A stretch of 64,000 bases of DNA. Origin: Boesenbergia rotunda (taxonomy: Eukaryota; Streptophyta; Magnoliopsida; Zingiberales; Zingiberaceae). Below are positions 34,051 through 46,772 of this stretch, piece by piece (position 1 is the first letter of the stretch; each line of letters starts with the position of its first letter). The notes under the pieces were generated by a model. That model was not told the DNA's origin. It was given only the letters and a program-made list of their open reading frames with translations, and searched no databases. The DNA lies in the NCBI GenBank assembly GCA_024364735.1, contig JAGFNQ010001195.1:660464-724463 (forward strand), read 5' to 3'. A program made the translations under genes and the position numbers.

Positions 34051-36999
34051 TCAATCGCTACGGTATCCAATACCACAGGCTCTAACATGACCCTCAAACT
34101 TGCTTTGAGGCAAGGCCTTAGTTAAAGGATCTGCTAAATTCCTTTCAGTGGGAATTATCTCAATTTGTATATCATTCCTACTTATAATCTCTCTGATCAG
34201 ATGATAGCAGCGAAGCACATGTTTGGATCCAAACTGCTTCCTTTGCTGCTTCCGAAGCTGCAATATATTCCGCTTCCGTGGTAGAATCCGCTACGGTGTC
34301 TTGGTTGGAACTCTTCCAACTTATTGCGCCTCCATTTTAAATAAATACGTATCCGGACTGAGATTTGGAGTCATCCTTATCTGTCTGGAAACTGGCATCT
34401 GTATACCCATGTATTACCATATCACCTTCTCCATATATTAGGAACACATCCTTAGTTCTTCTTAAGTACTTAAGGATTGTCTTGACAGCCGCCCAATGAT
34501 CCATTCCTGGATCAGACTAGTATCTGCTTGTGACGCTCAGAGCATACGATACATCGGGCCTAGTACATAACATAGCATACATGATAGATCCTATCGCGGA
34601 TGCATAAGGAATCTTATTCATGCAAATCCTCTCGTCTTCTGTGCGCGGACACATAGACTTTGAAAGGTTGATCTCATGCCTGATGGGAAGGTAACCTTTC
34701 TTGGATTTCGACATGCTAAACCTTTTTAGCACTCGGTCTATATATGTAGACTGCGAAAGACCAAGCAACCGTTTTGATCTATCTCTATAGATTCTAATCC
34801 CAAGGATATAGGTTGCTTCTCCCAAGCCTTTCATGGAGAAAGTTTTGGAGAACCAAATTTTAACCGACTGTAAGACTGATATATCGTTTCATATAAGCAA
34901 TATGTCATCGACATATAATACTAGGAATACGACTGCACTCCCACTAACCTTCTTGTACACACAAGGTTCGTCAGGATTTTGTGAGAAATCAAACTCTTTG
35001 ATTGTCTCATCAAAACGGATGTTCCAGCTCTTGGATGCTTGCTTCAGTCCATATATGGATCGTCGAAGCTTGCATATTTTGGTTTTATCAACCGATGTGA
35101 AACCTTCAGGTTGTATCATGTATACATCCTCAAGCAGGTTTCCATTAAGGAAAGCTGTTTTCACATCCATTTGTCATATCTCATAATCATAATGAGCTGC
35201 TATGGCCAGGAGCATCCGAATGGATTTAAGCATAGCTACTGGCGAATGGGTTTCGTCATAATCAATTCCTTGTTTCTGACGATATCCTTTTGCCACTAAT
35301 CTAGCCTTAAAGGTAACAACATTACCTTCCATGTCAGTTTTCTTTTTGAAAACCCACTTGCACCCTATGGGCTTAATCCCTTCAGGTGGGTTAACCAAGT
35401 CCCATACTTGATTTTCGTACATGGAATCCATTTCCGACTTCATGGCTTCAAGCCATTTGTCCCTTTCTGAACTTTTCAGAACATCATCTTAACTGATAGG
35501 TTCGTCTTTGCTAATGAGTAACACGTCGTTCGATTCACTTACGAGAAATCCGTATCTCTCTGGAATATTGCGTGTCCTATCAGATCTACGAAGAAGTGGT
35601 GTTGTTTTAGGTTCAACTAATAACTCATCATTATGAGTTATTGGTTGTGGGTCTAGACTAGGTGTCTCTGTAATGTCTATTGGAGTCTCTTAAACTTCTT
35701 CAAGTTCAATGCTACTCCCACTGTTTTCTTGTAAAAGAAATTCTTTTCTAGAAATACAGCATGCCTTGAAACAAACACCTTTTGTTCCAAGGGATGATAG
35801 AATTGGTAACCCTTCGTTTCCTTAGGGTATCCAATAAATAGACATTTATCAGACTTAGCATCCAATTTGTCTGATACAGGTCGCTTCACATAAGCAGGAC
35901 AACCCCATATCTTAAGGTGAGTTAAGTGAGGTTTCTTACTATTCCACGTCTCATATGGAGTAGTAGAGACTACCTTGGTCGGGACTCTGTTTAGCAAGTA
36001 AACAGTTGTCTTAAGCGCATAGCCCCAAAAGGATTTTGGAAGAGTTGCATGATTCATCATAGATATAACCATGTCCATCAAGGTTCGGTTACGCCTCTCA
36101 GATACACCATTATGCTATGGTGTATATGGCGGAGTCCATTGAGACAATATCCCATTGTCCTTAAGATAATCTTGAAACTCCTGACTCAAGTATTCACCAC
36201 CCCGATCGGATCAAAGTATCTTAATATTTTTGCCAAGCTGTTTCTCTACTTCACTTCTGAATTCTTTGAATTTCTCAAAAGCTTCAGATTTGTGTTTCAT
36301 TAGGAACACATACCCGAATCGTGAGTGATCATCGATAAAGGTAATGAAATAGCTATAGCCTCCTTGTGCAAGAGTTGACATTGGTCCACATACATCAGTA
36401 TGTATTAGTCCAAGCAATTCTCCCACTGGTTTACCTTTTTCGGAAAAGGGTAATTTGGCCATCTTGCCTTTTAAGCATGATTCGCATGTATCAAATGAAC
36501 CGGGTTCAAATGATTCCAGAATTCCACACCGGTGTAATTTGGTCATGCGTTTCTTACTTATATGGCCAAAACGACAATGCCACGTATAGGAGTCTATTTT
36601 GATTATCTATTCGAGCACGTTTGTTGCTAACTTCGATATTGCAAACGTCACCGGATAAATCTAACGTGTAGATACCATTGCATAAAGTTCCGGTCCCATA
36701 AAGAACACCATTTAAAGTTATGTAACAACAATTATTACTAAAAGTTAAATGGTAACCCTTTTCATTCAAGCATGAAATAGATACAATGTTCTTTATTAAC
36801 GAAGGAACAAAATAACAATTATCCAACTCTAAGACATGTCCAGTAGGGAGCTTTAGCAAATATGTTCCGATGGCAATAGCAGCAATCTTTGCTCCATTTC
36901 CAACTCGCAAATTCGCTTCTCTCTTCACGAGTCTTCTTCTATTCCTTAGCCCCTTTATGTCATTACATATATGTGAGCTACACCCAGTATCCAGTACTC
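34051..36999 (-). pseudogene. pol: Cop2 pol (protease-integrase-RT-RNase H), broken
   Basis: Minus-strand copy of the Cop1 pol. The residual protease part continues from 36928 (EANLRVGNGAKI). Integrase has HTDVCGPM, the SDRGGEY region and GVSERRNRT around 36110-36400. RT has CKWVFKKKTDMEGN (about 35370), QMDVKTAFLNG and LYVDDILLI (about 34890). RNase H has GYTDASFQ-type sequence around 34390 and TTEAEY-type sequence near 34275. Stops and frameshifts near 36220, 36118, 35690, 35490, 35174, 34516 and 34264 prevent expression. Confidence 0.88.
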
Positions 37000-37222
37000 A
37001 GGTGTACGAGGAAATAGAGTGACATTCAATAACGAAGATACCTGAAGAGGATGGGGCATCGGATGCCTTCCTCTTCAAGGACTCAATATAAACCTTGCAG
37101 TTTCTTCGCCAGTGGCCCTCCTTGCCACAATGATGGCAAGTGCCTTTTGGTGCTTTTTCAATCCTTTTGTCCTTAGTTAACTTATTGGTGTCCAAAATGG
37201 AACGCAAATTCAGAGAAGACAT
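37000..37222 (-). pseudogene. gag: Cop2 gag remnant: start fused to zinc knuckle
   Basis: The first residues MSSLNLRSILDTNKLT match Cop1 exactly, then the reading jumps to EKAPKGTCHHCGKEGHWRRNC. About 600 bp of gag between the two points in Cop1 are gone without breaking the frame. The product would lack capsid and keep only the nucleic-acid-binding knuckle. A stop falls before protease. Confidence 0.85.
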
Positions 37223-38531
37223 GATCAGGTGATTATCCTAGAAATACAAATTGAGTTTATGTGATAAGAATGATAAAGAATGCATCAATATACATTCATT
37301 AAATCCTATTTATTTTTCGAATTGAATAACCCTTTTTATCAATTCGGGAGATCGTAGGAACATCTCTAAATATGTTGATATCCAACCATAGATAAGAACA
37401 GTCATGGCTGTGGCCATCATGTTATTCTTAGCTATGATGGTAGGTAATTATACCGATTACATATCACATATATGTAACTATCACTTTATGCTATCAACTA
37501 ATTGAATGTTTGTATAAATCATTGGGTTATTAACTCATTAACAAGTATGCAACAATATACATAGCACCCAACTGCACCTCTCTTTACATCGACCTTGGCT
37601 GTGGCACAACAAATCGATGCTCCAAGCTTAAGGCTGACCCATTAATCAAGAAATAGTTTTAATATGGTTGGAGCTCATTCAACCGTTTAGTCAGGCTTGG
37701 ATGTGTCCAACAACCAAAACTAAGGATTGACCTCTGACTCCAACTATATTAATCATAAACTAATTCCATGGTTTGAACATGTTGAGGTTCAAACCGGGCA
37801 TGGATGTGTCCATCAACCCAAACGAGAAACAAAACTCCGGTTCTAACCATATTAATGGAAGGTGTTGGCCTTAATATTTTGTAAGGGGTTTTGGGTCTCA
37901 TCCTTTTCTTTCTAAGCACATTCATGACATATAATTATGTCATGTTCTAACGATTTCCTTAATAAAGTATGTATGTGACTTAATTTATCAAGTCTCATTA
38001 ATTGAATTAGGAACCGGATTTCCTAATTCTAATTTCATACTTTATTCAAGGAATTATTTTGGGAAACAATTTCCTAAATTGTCATAATCAATTTCGGAAA
38101 TAATATGTTTAAGACTTTGATTTCTCTAAATCAAATCTTATTAAATTAAGAGACAGATTCCCTTAATTCAACCACATATTATTTTCATGAAAATCTTATT
38201 TAAGGAAATAAACTCTATAGGAAACAATTTTCCTAATTAATTTTGGAGACAACAATATGTAAGAGCATCACCTCATAAATCAAATAAGGAAATTATCGTT
38301 TGAGAATCACCTCAAAATTTTCAAGATTTGATCACATATTTTATTTATGGGCTAATTAATTACAACAAATTATTTTCTTTGGGTGGCTCCCCGAGGCTCA
38401 GATACCCAAAGAAAAGAAATTTGTCGTAAATCTAATTTGGCCCGCTCCCCGAGGCGTAACCAAATTAAACTTGACAATTCTTATTCAAAATAGGAAATTA
38501 AATTACAACAACTAACTTTAATTTGGGTGGC
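37223..38531 (-). other. Cop2 leader, 3' part
   Basis: Non-coding and matching Cop1 1-1121 up to about 38345. Beyond that are two hairpins with loop word CTCCCCGAGGC: 38373-38415 (12-bp perfect stem TTTTCTTTGGGT/ACCCAAAGAAAA) and 38434-38466 (AATTTGG/CCAAATT). A third was split by solo LTR G. Confidence 0.75.
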
Positions 38532-41129
38532 TGACGGACCCAAATGATACTAGATTAAATTGTCACGAAGGTTAGGACCATCAGATTTAGAATTTATAAA
38601 TGAATGTGAATGAATAACTGGAAACCCTTTTTACAATCAAAAGTATGAAAATATAATATAGGGGCCACAGGTCGTATTTTTCTCGGGGCTAGTTGACGTT
38701 GTTTGATTCGAACTTGTATTTATGTGTCGTTTGTGTTTTCGGGTTTCAAATCAAAATTGGGTTTTGGGTTGCAATTGGAAATAAAAACTCAATGAAAAGG
38801 CAAGGAGAACTTAATCATAAACTAAACAAGAAATTGCAAATTATAACTCATCATCTAAGCACTTAAACAATTCTTTTGGATGCAAAATAAATGTCAATCA
38901 ACAAAGCATCTGCTGATCCATTCAGGACTGATCGATTTAGGAACTTTCTTGATGCAGAAATGAATTGCAATAGAAAATTGGATGCAAGAATCAGCCAAAA
39001 CAACTAACTCTAGATGCAATTTAATTCCAATGCCTACCATCACTGATGCAAACTCAAGCCACTACAAACTGAACATTTCAGAAAGGTATTGACCTGCAAA
39101 AATGAAAACTGGATCGCAGACATGAAATCGATACAACCAGTTGCTTGATACGGGGAGGCAGGGACTGAAATCAAGTGTTGACATGCAAAAACTGATGCTA
39201 TTTCAGAAATACATCAAGTGCAGAAATTGATCCAAATGCAGAAATTCAGAAATTGCACTACAACCAACTCACACGAACTAGTTACAAACTTTGGACAGCA
39301 AACCAATGCATATAAAATTCAGAACTGCTGAAATTAATACTTATCGATTTCAAACTCAATCATACACCAAAAGACAGATGGGTTTCGGATGCAAGCTGTG
39401 CCAATTTAGCTTGGCACGCAAGGGGTACCCTTTGTACCAAAACTAACACCTTATGCCAAAACCGATTCCAGCAATTTAGCTGGGAATGTAAGGCTTGAAG
39501 TGAGTAATATGCAATGACTGAGAATTCAGAATGTGATGAACTCAGAATTTGCCAAATGGAAGCTGACAAATTTACACAAAATTGAATGAAAACTGAATGC
39601 AGAATTAATAGATGTGCAGAACTGAAAACTAAGTTCAGGAAACAACCAAGCTCAAGAATTCACAAACAAACTGAGGTCGAATTTACCAATCTAATGTAAG
39701 AAACAATCAAGAAACAAACTGAACTAGCTGATATGAGGACAAAGAGATTAAAGGACTAATGCGTAGAGTTAAATTGCAGAATGACAACTCTGATACGCAG
39801 CTGAAAATCAGGGAAGCAAAACTGATACGCTACAATTAAGCATGAATTAAACTAGAATTAAGAGTAATGGTCCACTAAACAAGTTTCCTAACTATTATAC
39901 TTGCAGAAAATTCACCTAACTTAAGCAAAACAACCAAGAAACGAAATTACAGCTAATGAAACAGAAAATTCAATAACGAAACATTTCAGAAATGAAACTA
40001 CAGCTACGAAACATGAATTTAAACCAATTAAACTACTCCTCAATCCTCCCTAAGCTTAAGAACTTCTTGGTCGTCAATTAAGAGCCGGCTTCGAACCCCT
40101 AGGCACAGTAAATCAGTGGAAATTCGTTTCTGAATTCAAATCTGCTCCAATCTGCGCTTTGTTGGAAATCACAGTCCGATTCACTCCATCTCCATTGGGT
40201 GAGCTGCGATGATGATTTGGGAAGCTTCTAAACTCATCTGAGAACCCCTACAAATGGCTCGGAAGCTTTGAAATGGAGTGTGGAAGAGAAGACAGTGGTC
40301 GGACTGAGGAAATGCCAAAACCCTCAAGCAATCCCTGTTCCGGCGCAAATTCGAGCTGAATTCTTCAAAGAACGATCGCCAAAGACTCAGAATTTGATCC
40401 AAGGAGAGATTGAGTGGTCGCGCCTCGAATTGGAGAAGAAATTTGAAGAAAAACGATGAACAAACGAAGAACAGTGAAGAATTGCGGTGAAGACGCGACG
40501 AAGAACAGCTGCTGCAAAAATTTCCTTAAGTAATTAGAATTGGACGGCTCAGATTGATTGAAGGAGATCCAACGGCTGATCTTGCTCTGATTGGAGCCAA
40601 ACTTTTATGATGATGATCTGGGGTCAGGATCTGTCTTGTGGTAGCTCAGATCCTCCAGATATGCAACGGATGGTCCAGATCAACTCTATCTGTGAATGGA
40701 CGCTCTAGAGCCCTCCTTGCTTGATCCAACGGTTGATTTAGCTCTGATTGGGATGAAACCTTCAGATCTTGATCATAGAGCTTGATCAACCCTAACCCTA
40801 GCTCGGATTGCTTCAGATCGTCCCGGATGGCTCAGATCTAGCCGCTCTTGAATCGGACGGCCCGGATTAATCGTAGGCTTGATAATTCGATCCGGTTCAC
40901 ATCCGACTCAGGTTTGACCCAATATGCCCTAGGTCCAGGATCCTTTGATGCCTACAAAAATATATCAGAAAATTAGTGGCCAAATAATCCAAAAATTGTG
41001 TAATTTTGCAATTAAGTCCAAAATAAGATAAAGTTCCAAAACCTAGGGTAAAATCATAATTAAGCAATAAAAACATGGGTCAAATATGGATTTTAGCAAT
41101 TAAAATAATCAATAAAATGGTGCTTATCA
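38532..41129 (-). mobile_element. Solo LTR G (2598 bp) inside the Cop2 leader
   Basis: On the minus strand it begins TGATAAGCACCATTTTATTG and ends TCCGTCA. Duplication GTGGC lies at 38527-38531 and 41130-41134. Removing it restores a leader hairpin (TTTGGG...CCCAAA around CTCCCCGAGGC). Much of it is A-rich with no domain-bearing ORF. The clade is uncertain; an Athila-type gypsy LTR is possible. The left boundary is less sure because its first bases can pair with host leader bases. Confidence 0.68.
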
Positions 41130-41570
41130 GTGGCTCCCCGAGGCACTCCCCAAAGTAAAGAATTTTGTTAATAATTTAAAATCAATTCGAATTTAATTGT
41201 CAATTAATGATCCATAAATTTGTCTAGACTTTCTTGAAAGAAAGTGCCCAAAATTGCGAGCTTTCCATAATAGGTTTTCAGAATAATTGTAAGTTTCTGG
41301 TACAAAGAAAACTTACATATTTCCAAAATTGGAAAATTTCCAAAATAGGAAATTTCCAACATGGGAAGTTTTCACAATTATCATAAAATTTCAGAAACTA
41401 GGATATTTCAAAAGGTTTGCGAAATTTCATAAGGATTTCCAAATTTTGAAATTCCTAAATCTAAAATTTATCATAATTGAAAAGTTTCCATAATTGGAAA
41501 ATTTTCCAAAATTGAGATCATGACAAAGTTTTCCGCAAAACAATTATATGATTATGTCGAACACTAACCG
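41130..41570 (-). other. Cop2 leader, 5' part
   Basis: AT-rich sequence between the primer site and solo LTR G, with repeated TTTCCAAAATTGGAAA-like words (41340-41520). No ORF. Confidence 0.65.
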
Positions 41571-41582
41571 GCTCTGATACCA
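41571..41582 (-). other. Cop2 primer binding site
   Basis: TGGTATCAGAGC on the minus strand, one base from the 5' LTR; initiator methionine tRNA type. Confidence 0.88.
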
Positions 41583-41583
41583 T

Positions 41584-43554
41584 TGTTGGGACCGGGTGCA
41601 TGTTGACATGGATGCGGGTTCGTAATTTTAAAATTAATTACGTGCAGCGGAAGGTTTAGCATAAATAATTTCACAAATTATTTAACCACACATCTAAGCA
41701 TGCAACCTTATATTGTGTATACATGATCATACATTTAAAATTTTGCAGAAAGTAAACTAATTTACTTAATACCTCGCGTAACTCGAAGGAAGGGACGAGA
41801 TCCAACCGTAAGCGTCCCTTGGAAGCTCCGCCTCTATTCGCGTCCACGCCGAGTTTTCTTCGGGATGACTTCGCAAAGCCACGAGTTTCGTGCCGACAAG
41901 AACTACTAGATTCTCCAAAGGCACGACAAGAATACCAAGAGAGAGAGATGGGAAGACTAACCACCAAACGAAGAACGGAATCAAGATTCCGAGAGGAAGG
42001 AAGGAGTTGCGCCCGCTTCTTCTTCTTCTTCGGCAGCTGCTTGGTGGATGAAGCTCACGGCAACAAAGGGGTCGTCCTTTTAGGGTCGGCGGCACTAGAG
42101 GAGGGAGAGGGAGAGAAGGAGAGAGAGAGAGGGCTTATTTCTAGATCTCTTAAATTAATTTCCAAGCCTTGCCTTGGTTCCTTTATATAGTAGTCTCTCA
42201 ATCGCCAAGTCTCCTTTTTATGGAATAAATTTTCATAAGAAATTTATCATATAAATTTTTCTATGAATTATTCCATCATGCCAAGTTTTTATCATAATTT
42301 AATTTATAATAAAAACAACCATGTCTCCCTTTTTATTATGGAATAAATTTTCACAAGAAATTTATTATATAAATTTTTCTTATCATGGAAAAATCAATTC
42401 ATAATTGATTTTATAAAATAAAATAAACTATTCAAAGTTTATTTTAATTTCCAAGAAATAATAAACCAAACTTCGGTTTATAAAATTTTATATATATTAT
42501 CCATAATTTTATAAAACAAACCAGCTCGGTTTATTTTATAATTTGAACCAAACAATTTGGTTCTCCCCTTTTAATGTGGCCGGCCAAACAAAGAGGGTGG
42601 GGACCCTCTTTGGCCGGCCAAACCCAAGCCTATACCATACGAATTAAACTCATTTAATTCGTCCAATAAGTCTTCAAAAGACTTAGCCATTTTATGCTTC
42701 CGATGCGTCTCTGAAAAATTCAGATTCGACTTATCTCTCTTGATCGGAAAATCTAATTTTCAACTCGTTTTAAATCCCTCGGATTACTCGTAGTACGTGT
42801 GACTAAATAGGCTTTCAATTTATGTTGGTCGTCTATAATTAACCAATTATAGAACGATCATGAGTGGCACCTAGTAGTACATCATGATCCCCAATTAATC
42901 GAAAGATCAACGGTTGACCTCAGGTATACATCTCCTCGCAAAGAGTGGTGAATCCTTTGTAGGTTGTTCAAACATCTTCGGGCACTTCGGCTTATACCCA
43001 ATCATCCTGGGTCCATACCTCCATGAAGATGCTTGCTTAAGATGTCAAAGCATAAGTCTTCATGACCAAGATGACTTGAACACCACAAGTCAAAAGAACA
43101 TCGCACTTAAGCTGAAGTAAGAACTTCACTGACATGTCTATATGTAGACTACCATATGAAGTATTACAGCCAGTCACTCCAATGAACTAGTTCCCTTAAC
43201 TAGCATCCATGTTTATCTCCGGACATCCCAATGTCACCAGCCAGTGAGAATCAGCTGATTAGAGAATAACCCATGCTAGTCTCAACAGAATTGATAGTGT
43301 CCGTATTTATCAATTCATCGACTAGGGACAATTTCAATATTTCACAATTGCACATGTAGAGATAATCACTAGTTGTGAATTCATCACAAATTCTCTCATG
43401 CTGTGAATTATATTGCGGACATTCAGTAAATGAGTTTAAGATCTCAATTAAATACATAAACATGTATACTCAAATAGTGAATATTCATTTATTAAAATAA
43501 ATGATTACAATCATAAGGCGATTGCCTTAGGACACTTCTCTCATATCACTAACA
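41584..43554 (-). repeat. Cop2 5' LTR (1971 bp)
   Basis: Same ends as the 3' LTR. It carries a deletion of about 245 bp at 42922 relative to the 3' LTR, TATA at 42189-42182 (minus) and the inverted repeat at 42578-42619. The segment GCAGCGGAAGGTTTAGC near 41644, partly missing from the 3' LTR, is present. Confidence 0.92.
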
Positions 43555-44069
43555 GTAACGCCCGCCCATTTACAACCTTACTGCGGCACTACGCGACATA
43601 CCTATACGCATATGGACTTCTTAATGCAGCAGAAAAATTTTAAAACTTTATCCACATGCGTTTAAACCATGCACTTATAACTTAAATCATGTTGACACAT
43701 TCTTAGCTATCATTCTTAAACATAGTGACATGGTAAACTTAGCATCATTCATAATCATATAGCATCATTCTTAAACATGTTTGCATGGTCATCATGTAAA
43801 GAGAGAAAGACATAGGATCTTTTCTTTTCTTTTGTCAAGTCATTGCCACACACACACACTTGCCCCTCCAGCTGCTTCCCTTAGTAACCTCTTGCTTGAT
43901 CTGCGGTATAAGAAAGATAAGACTATAAGCACATAGGCTTAGTAAGACCCTTTCCTACTCACTAAAACCATTCGTCACTTAAACATATGCACACGAAACA
44001 TTAACATAACTTGGTGCTTAACATAAATCGTAAGCATATAAAATCACTCAGCATGACATAGTTCTTAGC

Positions 44070-44540
44070 ATAGAACATGAGCATAAAATATACTTAGCAT
44101 GACATGATACATGGCATAAACATAAGCATAATCATTCTTAACATGGCGTGATACATGGCATAAACGTAAACATTAAACATACTTAGCATAGCATGATACA
44201 TGGCATAGAAATAAACATAAAACATACTTAGCATGAACATGGCATAGAGATAAACATAAAACATACTTAGCATGGCATGATACATGACATAGATATAAAC
44301 ATAAAACATACTTAGCATTGTATGATACATGGCATAGATATAAACATAAAACATACTTAGCATGGCATGATACATGGCATAGAGATAAACATCAAACATA
44401 CTTAGCATGGCATGATACATGGCATAGAGATAATCATAAAACATACTTAGCATGGCATGATACATGGCATAGAGATAAACATAAAACATACTTAGCATGG
44501 CATGATACAGGGCATAGGTATAAACATAAAACATAAACAT
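44070..44540. repeat. 45-bp tandem repeat in the Tekay-like LTR
   Basis: About ten units of a 45-bp unit containing CTTAGCATGGCATGATACAT. Since 45 is divisible by three, it creates an artificial long ORF (44540-44094, minus). Confidence 0.85.
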
Positions 44541-44756
44541 AAAACATTTTCCATCATGGCATAATGCATAACATGAATGAATGCATGAGTCAAATGCATA
44601 TACATAAGGATGCTTAATTTTTTTTTTAAATCATACTCTTAAATACTTAAACATAATCATAACATCATTGGGGTCCCCGGCTTGTACCACATACATACAT
44701 CATATGCGCGCATCCCTAAGTAAATACGAGGTAGCTAGTCTCGACCTACTAGGGTA

Positions 44757-45121
44757 AGGACAGCTTCGGTAGTCCCAGAACCGTGGACAGCATAGTCGGT
44801 AGTCCAGAACCGGGGCGTTCTTAAGGTGCCCATCCCTGTTGGACAGCTTCGGTAGTCCCAGAACCGTGGACAGCATAGTCGATAGTCCAGAACCGGGGCG
44901 TTCTTAAGGTGCCCATCCCTTGGACCCTTACTTCGGTCCGGTACAAGCCCATTCATAAAGTAAAATAACTTTGCATGCTTCATCATTCATAGACATTCAT
45001 GACATAAACATAATCTTGTTTCATGAAACATAGCATAAGAGTAGGAACAGCTGCGGTAGTTCCAGAACCGTGGACAGCTTCGGTAGTCCAGAACCGAGGC
45101 GTTCTTAAGGTGCCCATCCCT
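44757..45121. repeat. About 80-bp repeat, three copies, in the Tekay-like LTR
   Basis: A block beginning GGACAGCTTCGGTAGTCC and ending GTTCTTAAGGTGCCCATCCC occurs at 44757, 44841 and, diverged and separated, about 45045. Each holds CGGTAGTCC...CCAGAACCG words. Confidence 0.75.
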
Positions 45122-45998
45122 TAGCATGACATAAACATACTTAACATTTCATCATTCATACTTAACATCATGATGCCTTAAAGGCATGAACATTCATCAT
45201 CATTCATTATCCTTATTCATAAGGTATGTCATGCTTTATCTCATTTTGTCTTAGAGCCATGATTATCATTTTCATTTATCATCTTCATTCTTAAACATAG
45301 CATACGTACATATTATTCATAAAGCATGGCATACATACATGTCCTTTACAAAGCATGGCATACATACATATCATTCATAAATCATGGCATACATACATAC
45401 CATTCATAAGTCATGGCATACCTACATAATTAGCATCTTAATTCATCAAACATGGATGGTCATGGTACATAGGAAAACATGCCTAGATCCTTTCATACAT
45501 GATACATTTCCTTAGGTTCATAGCACATGGTCCAAACATTTATGAATCATCATAACAAATGACCTAACATACAAGTCATGACACATAAGCTAGGGTTTTA
45601 ATTGGCATAAAATTCTTCCAACATACTTAAACATATACATCCATCATAGTACCCTATAAACATGCATCCTTGTGGTCTTAACCCAACCCAACCCCTAAAT
45701 TTCAAGGTTGGCCGAAAGTCCCATAGAAGGTGGCTCCATCATTCAATTAACATAAAAGGTTCCATGAGTAAAATATAACCCATACATTTCATACTAAACC
45801 ATAGGAAGCCCTTAAGCCCCATAATTCGAGCTAACCCTAATATCCTTGCCCTAGAATTCCTCTTGGCCGAAACCCTAAGGACCTAGTTCTATGGGAAAAA
45901 TTCATATAACACACAATCAATGTCCATTAGATCATAGAGGAACATATAAACATGCTTGAAGGGTTAAATTTTAAATCTAACCATAGGACATGGAGGAT

Positions 45999-46262
45999 GG
46001 CCGAAACCCTCAAGGCTTTAGGGTGCCACAAACTTTCCCTAAGTCATAATCCATACTTTACATATCATAATAAAACATTAAGGAGCATGAATAAGAGTTT
46101 ACATCATCCCTAAGCCCCCTTTTAAGCCTTGGCCGAAACCCTCAAGGCTTTAGGGTGCCACAAACTTTCCCTAAGTCATAATCCATACTTTACATATCAT
46201 AATAAAACATTAAGGAGCATGAATAAGAGTTTACATCATCCCTAAGCCCCCTTTTAAGCCTT
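45999..46262. repeat. 132-bp direct duplication in the Tekay-like LTR
   Basis: 45999-46130 and 46131-46262 appear identical by eye, starting GGCCGAAACCCTCAAGG; a third start of the same word follows at 46263. The identity implies a recent tandem duplication inside an old LTR. Confidence 0.85.
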
Positions 46263-46645
46263 GGCCGAAACCCCTTAACAAGCCCTAGCCCTAGTTTTCT
46301 TCACATGTAGTCCAAACAAATTCTTATATCATGAAATCAACTTGAAAAACCATTATACCACAGGTGAGGGGGTCTTACCTTGGGTTATCTTGGTTTGTAA
46401 ACCTTAAAAAGAGAAGATGATGAAGACCTTGTTGTCCCTTGATCACCCTTAGCCCTTGTAGCCTTGTAGATAGCCCTTAGATCTTGAAGATTAAGCCTTC
46501 TTGTGAAGTTTTTCCAAAGGGGAAACCCCCTTGTGGGTTTTGGCTAGATGGAGGAAGAAGGAGGGAGAGGAAAAGTCTTGGTGGAAGTGAAGAAGAAAAC
46601 AACAACTTAAGTGCCAAATTTTCGATTCCCTTCCTCATCCCTCTC

Positions 46646-46652
46646 ATTTATA
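46646..46652 (-). promoter_or_regulatory. Tekay-like LTR TATA box
   Basis: TATAAAT on the minus strand, followed downstream by a CT-rich stretch typical of a transcript leader. Confidence 0.55.
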
Positions 46653-46772
46653 CTCAATGAAGAGGGGCAAGTGAAGAGTCATGGTGTCTCTTCCCTTGAT
46701 GACTCTTCATTTTCCCTAAGCTTTAACCAAAATCCACTTCATTCTCTACTAGCACTCCCTTGCTAGGTGAAT

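Larger units (their letters stand above)
31821..43554 (-). mobile_element. Ty1/copia retrotransposon Cop2, complete, gag-deleted, inactive
   Basis: 5' LTR 41584-43554, primer site 41571-41582, very long leader, residual gag 37222-37000, pol to 34051, polypurine tract 34031-34041 and 3' LTR 31821-34030. Perfect duplication GTAAC at 31816-31820 and 43555-43559. Same family as Cop1. The gag body is deleted, the 5' LTR lacks about 245 bp near 42922, and solo LTR G is inserted in the leader. Confidence 0.93.

Noticed and set aside
40181..40459. Short ORFs resembling a host gene start
   Set aside because: They lie inside solo LTR G, on both strands, without recognisable domains.
44094..44540. 148-residue minus-strand ORF with repeated Tyr/Met-rich units
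   Set aside because: It is the 45-bp tandem repeat read in a frame that happens to stay open because 45 is divisible by three.
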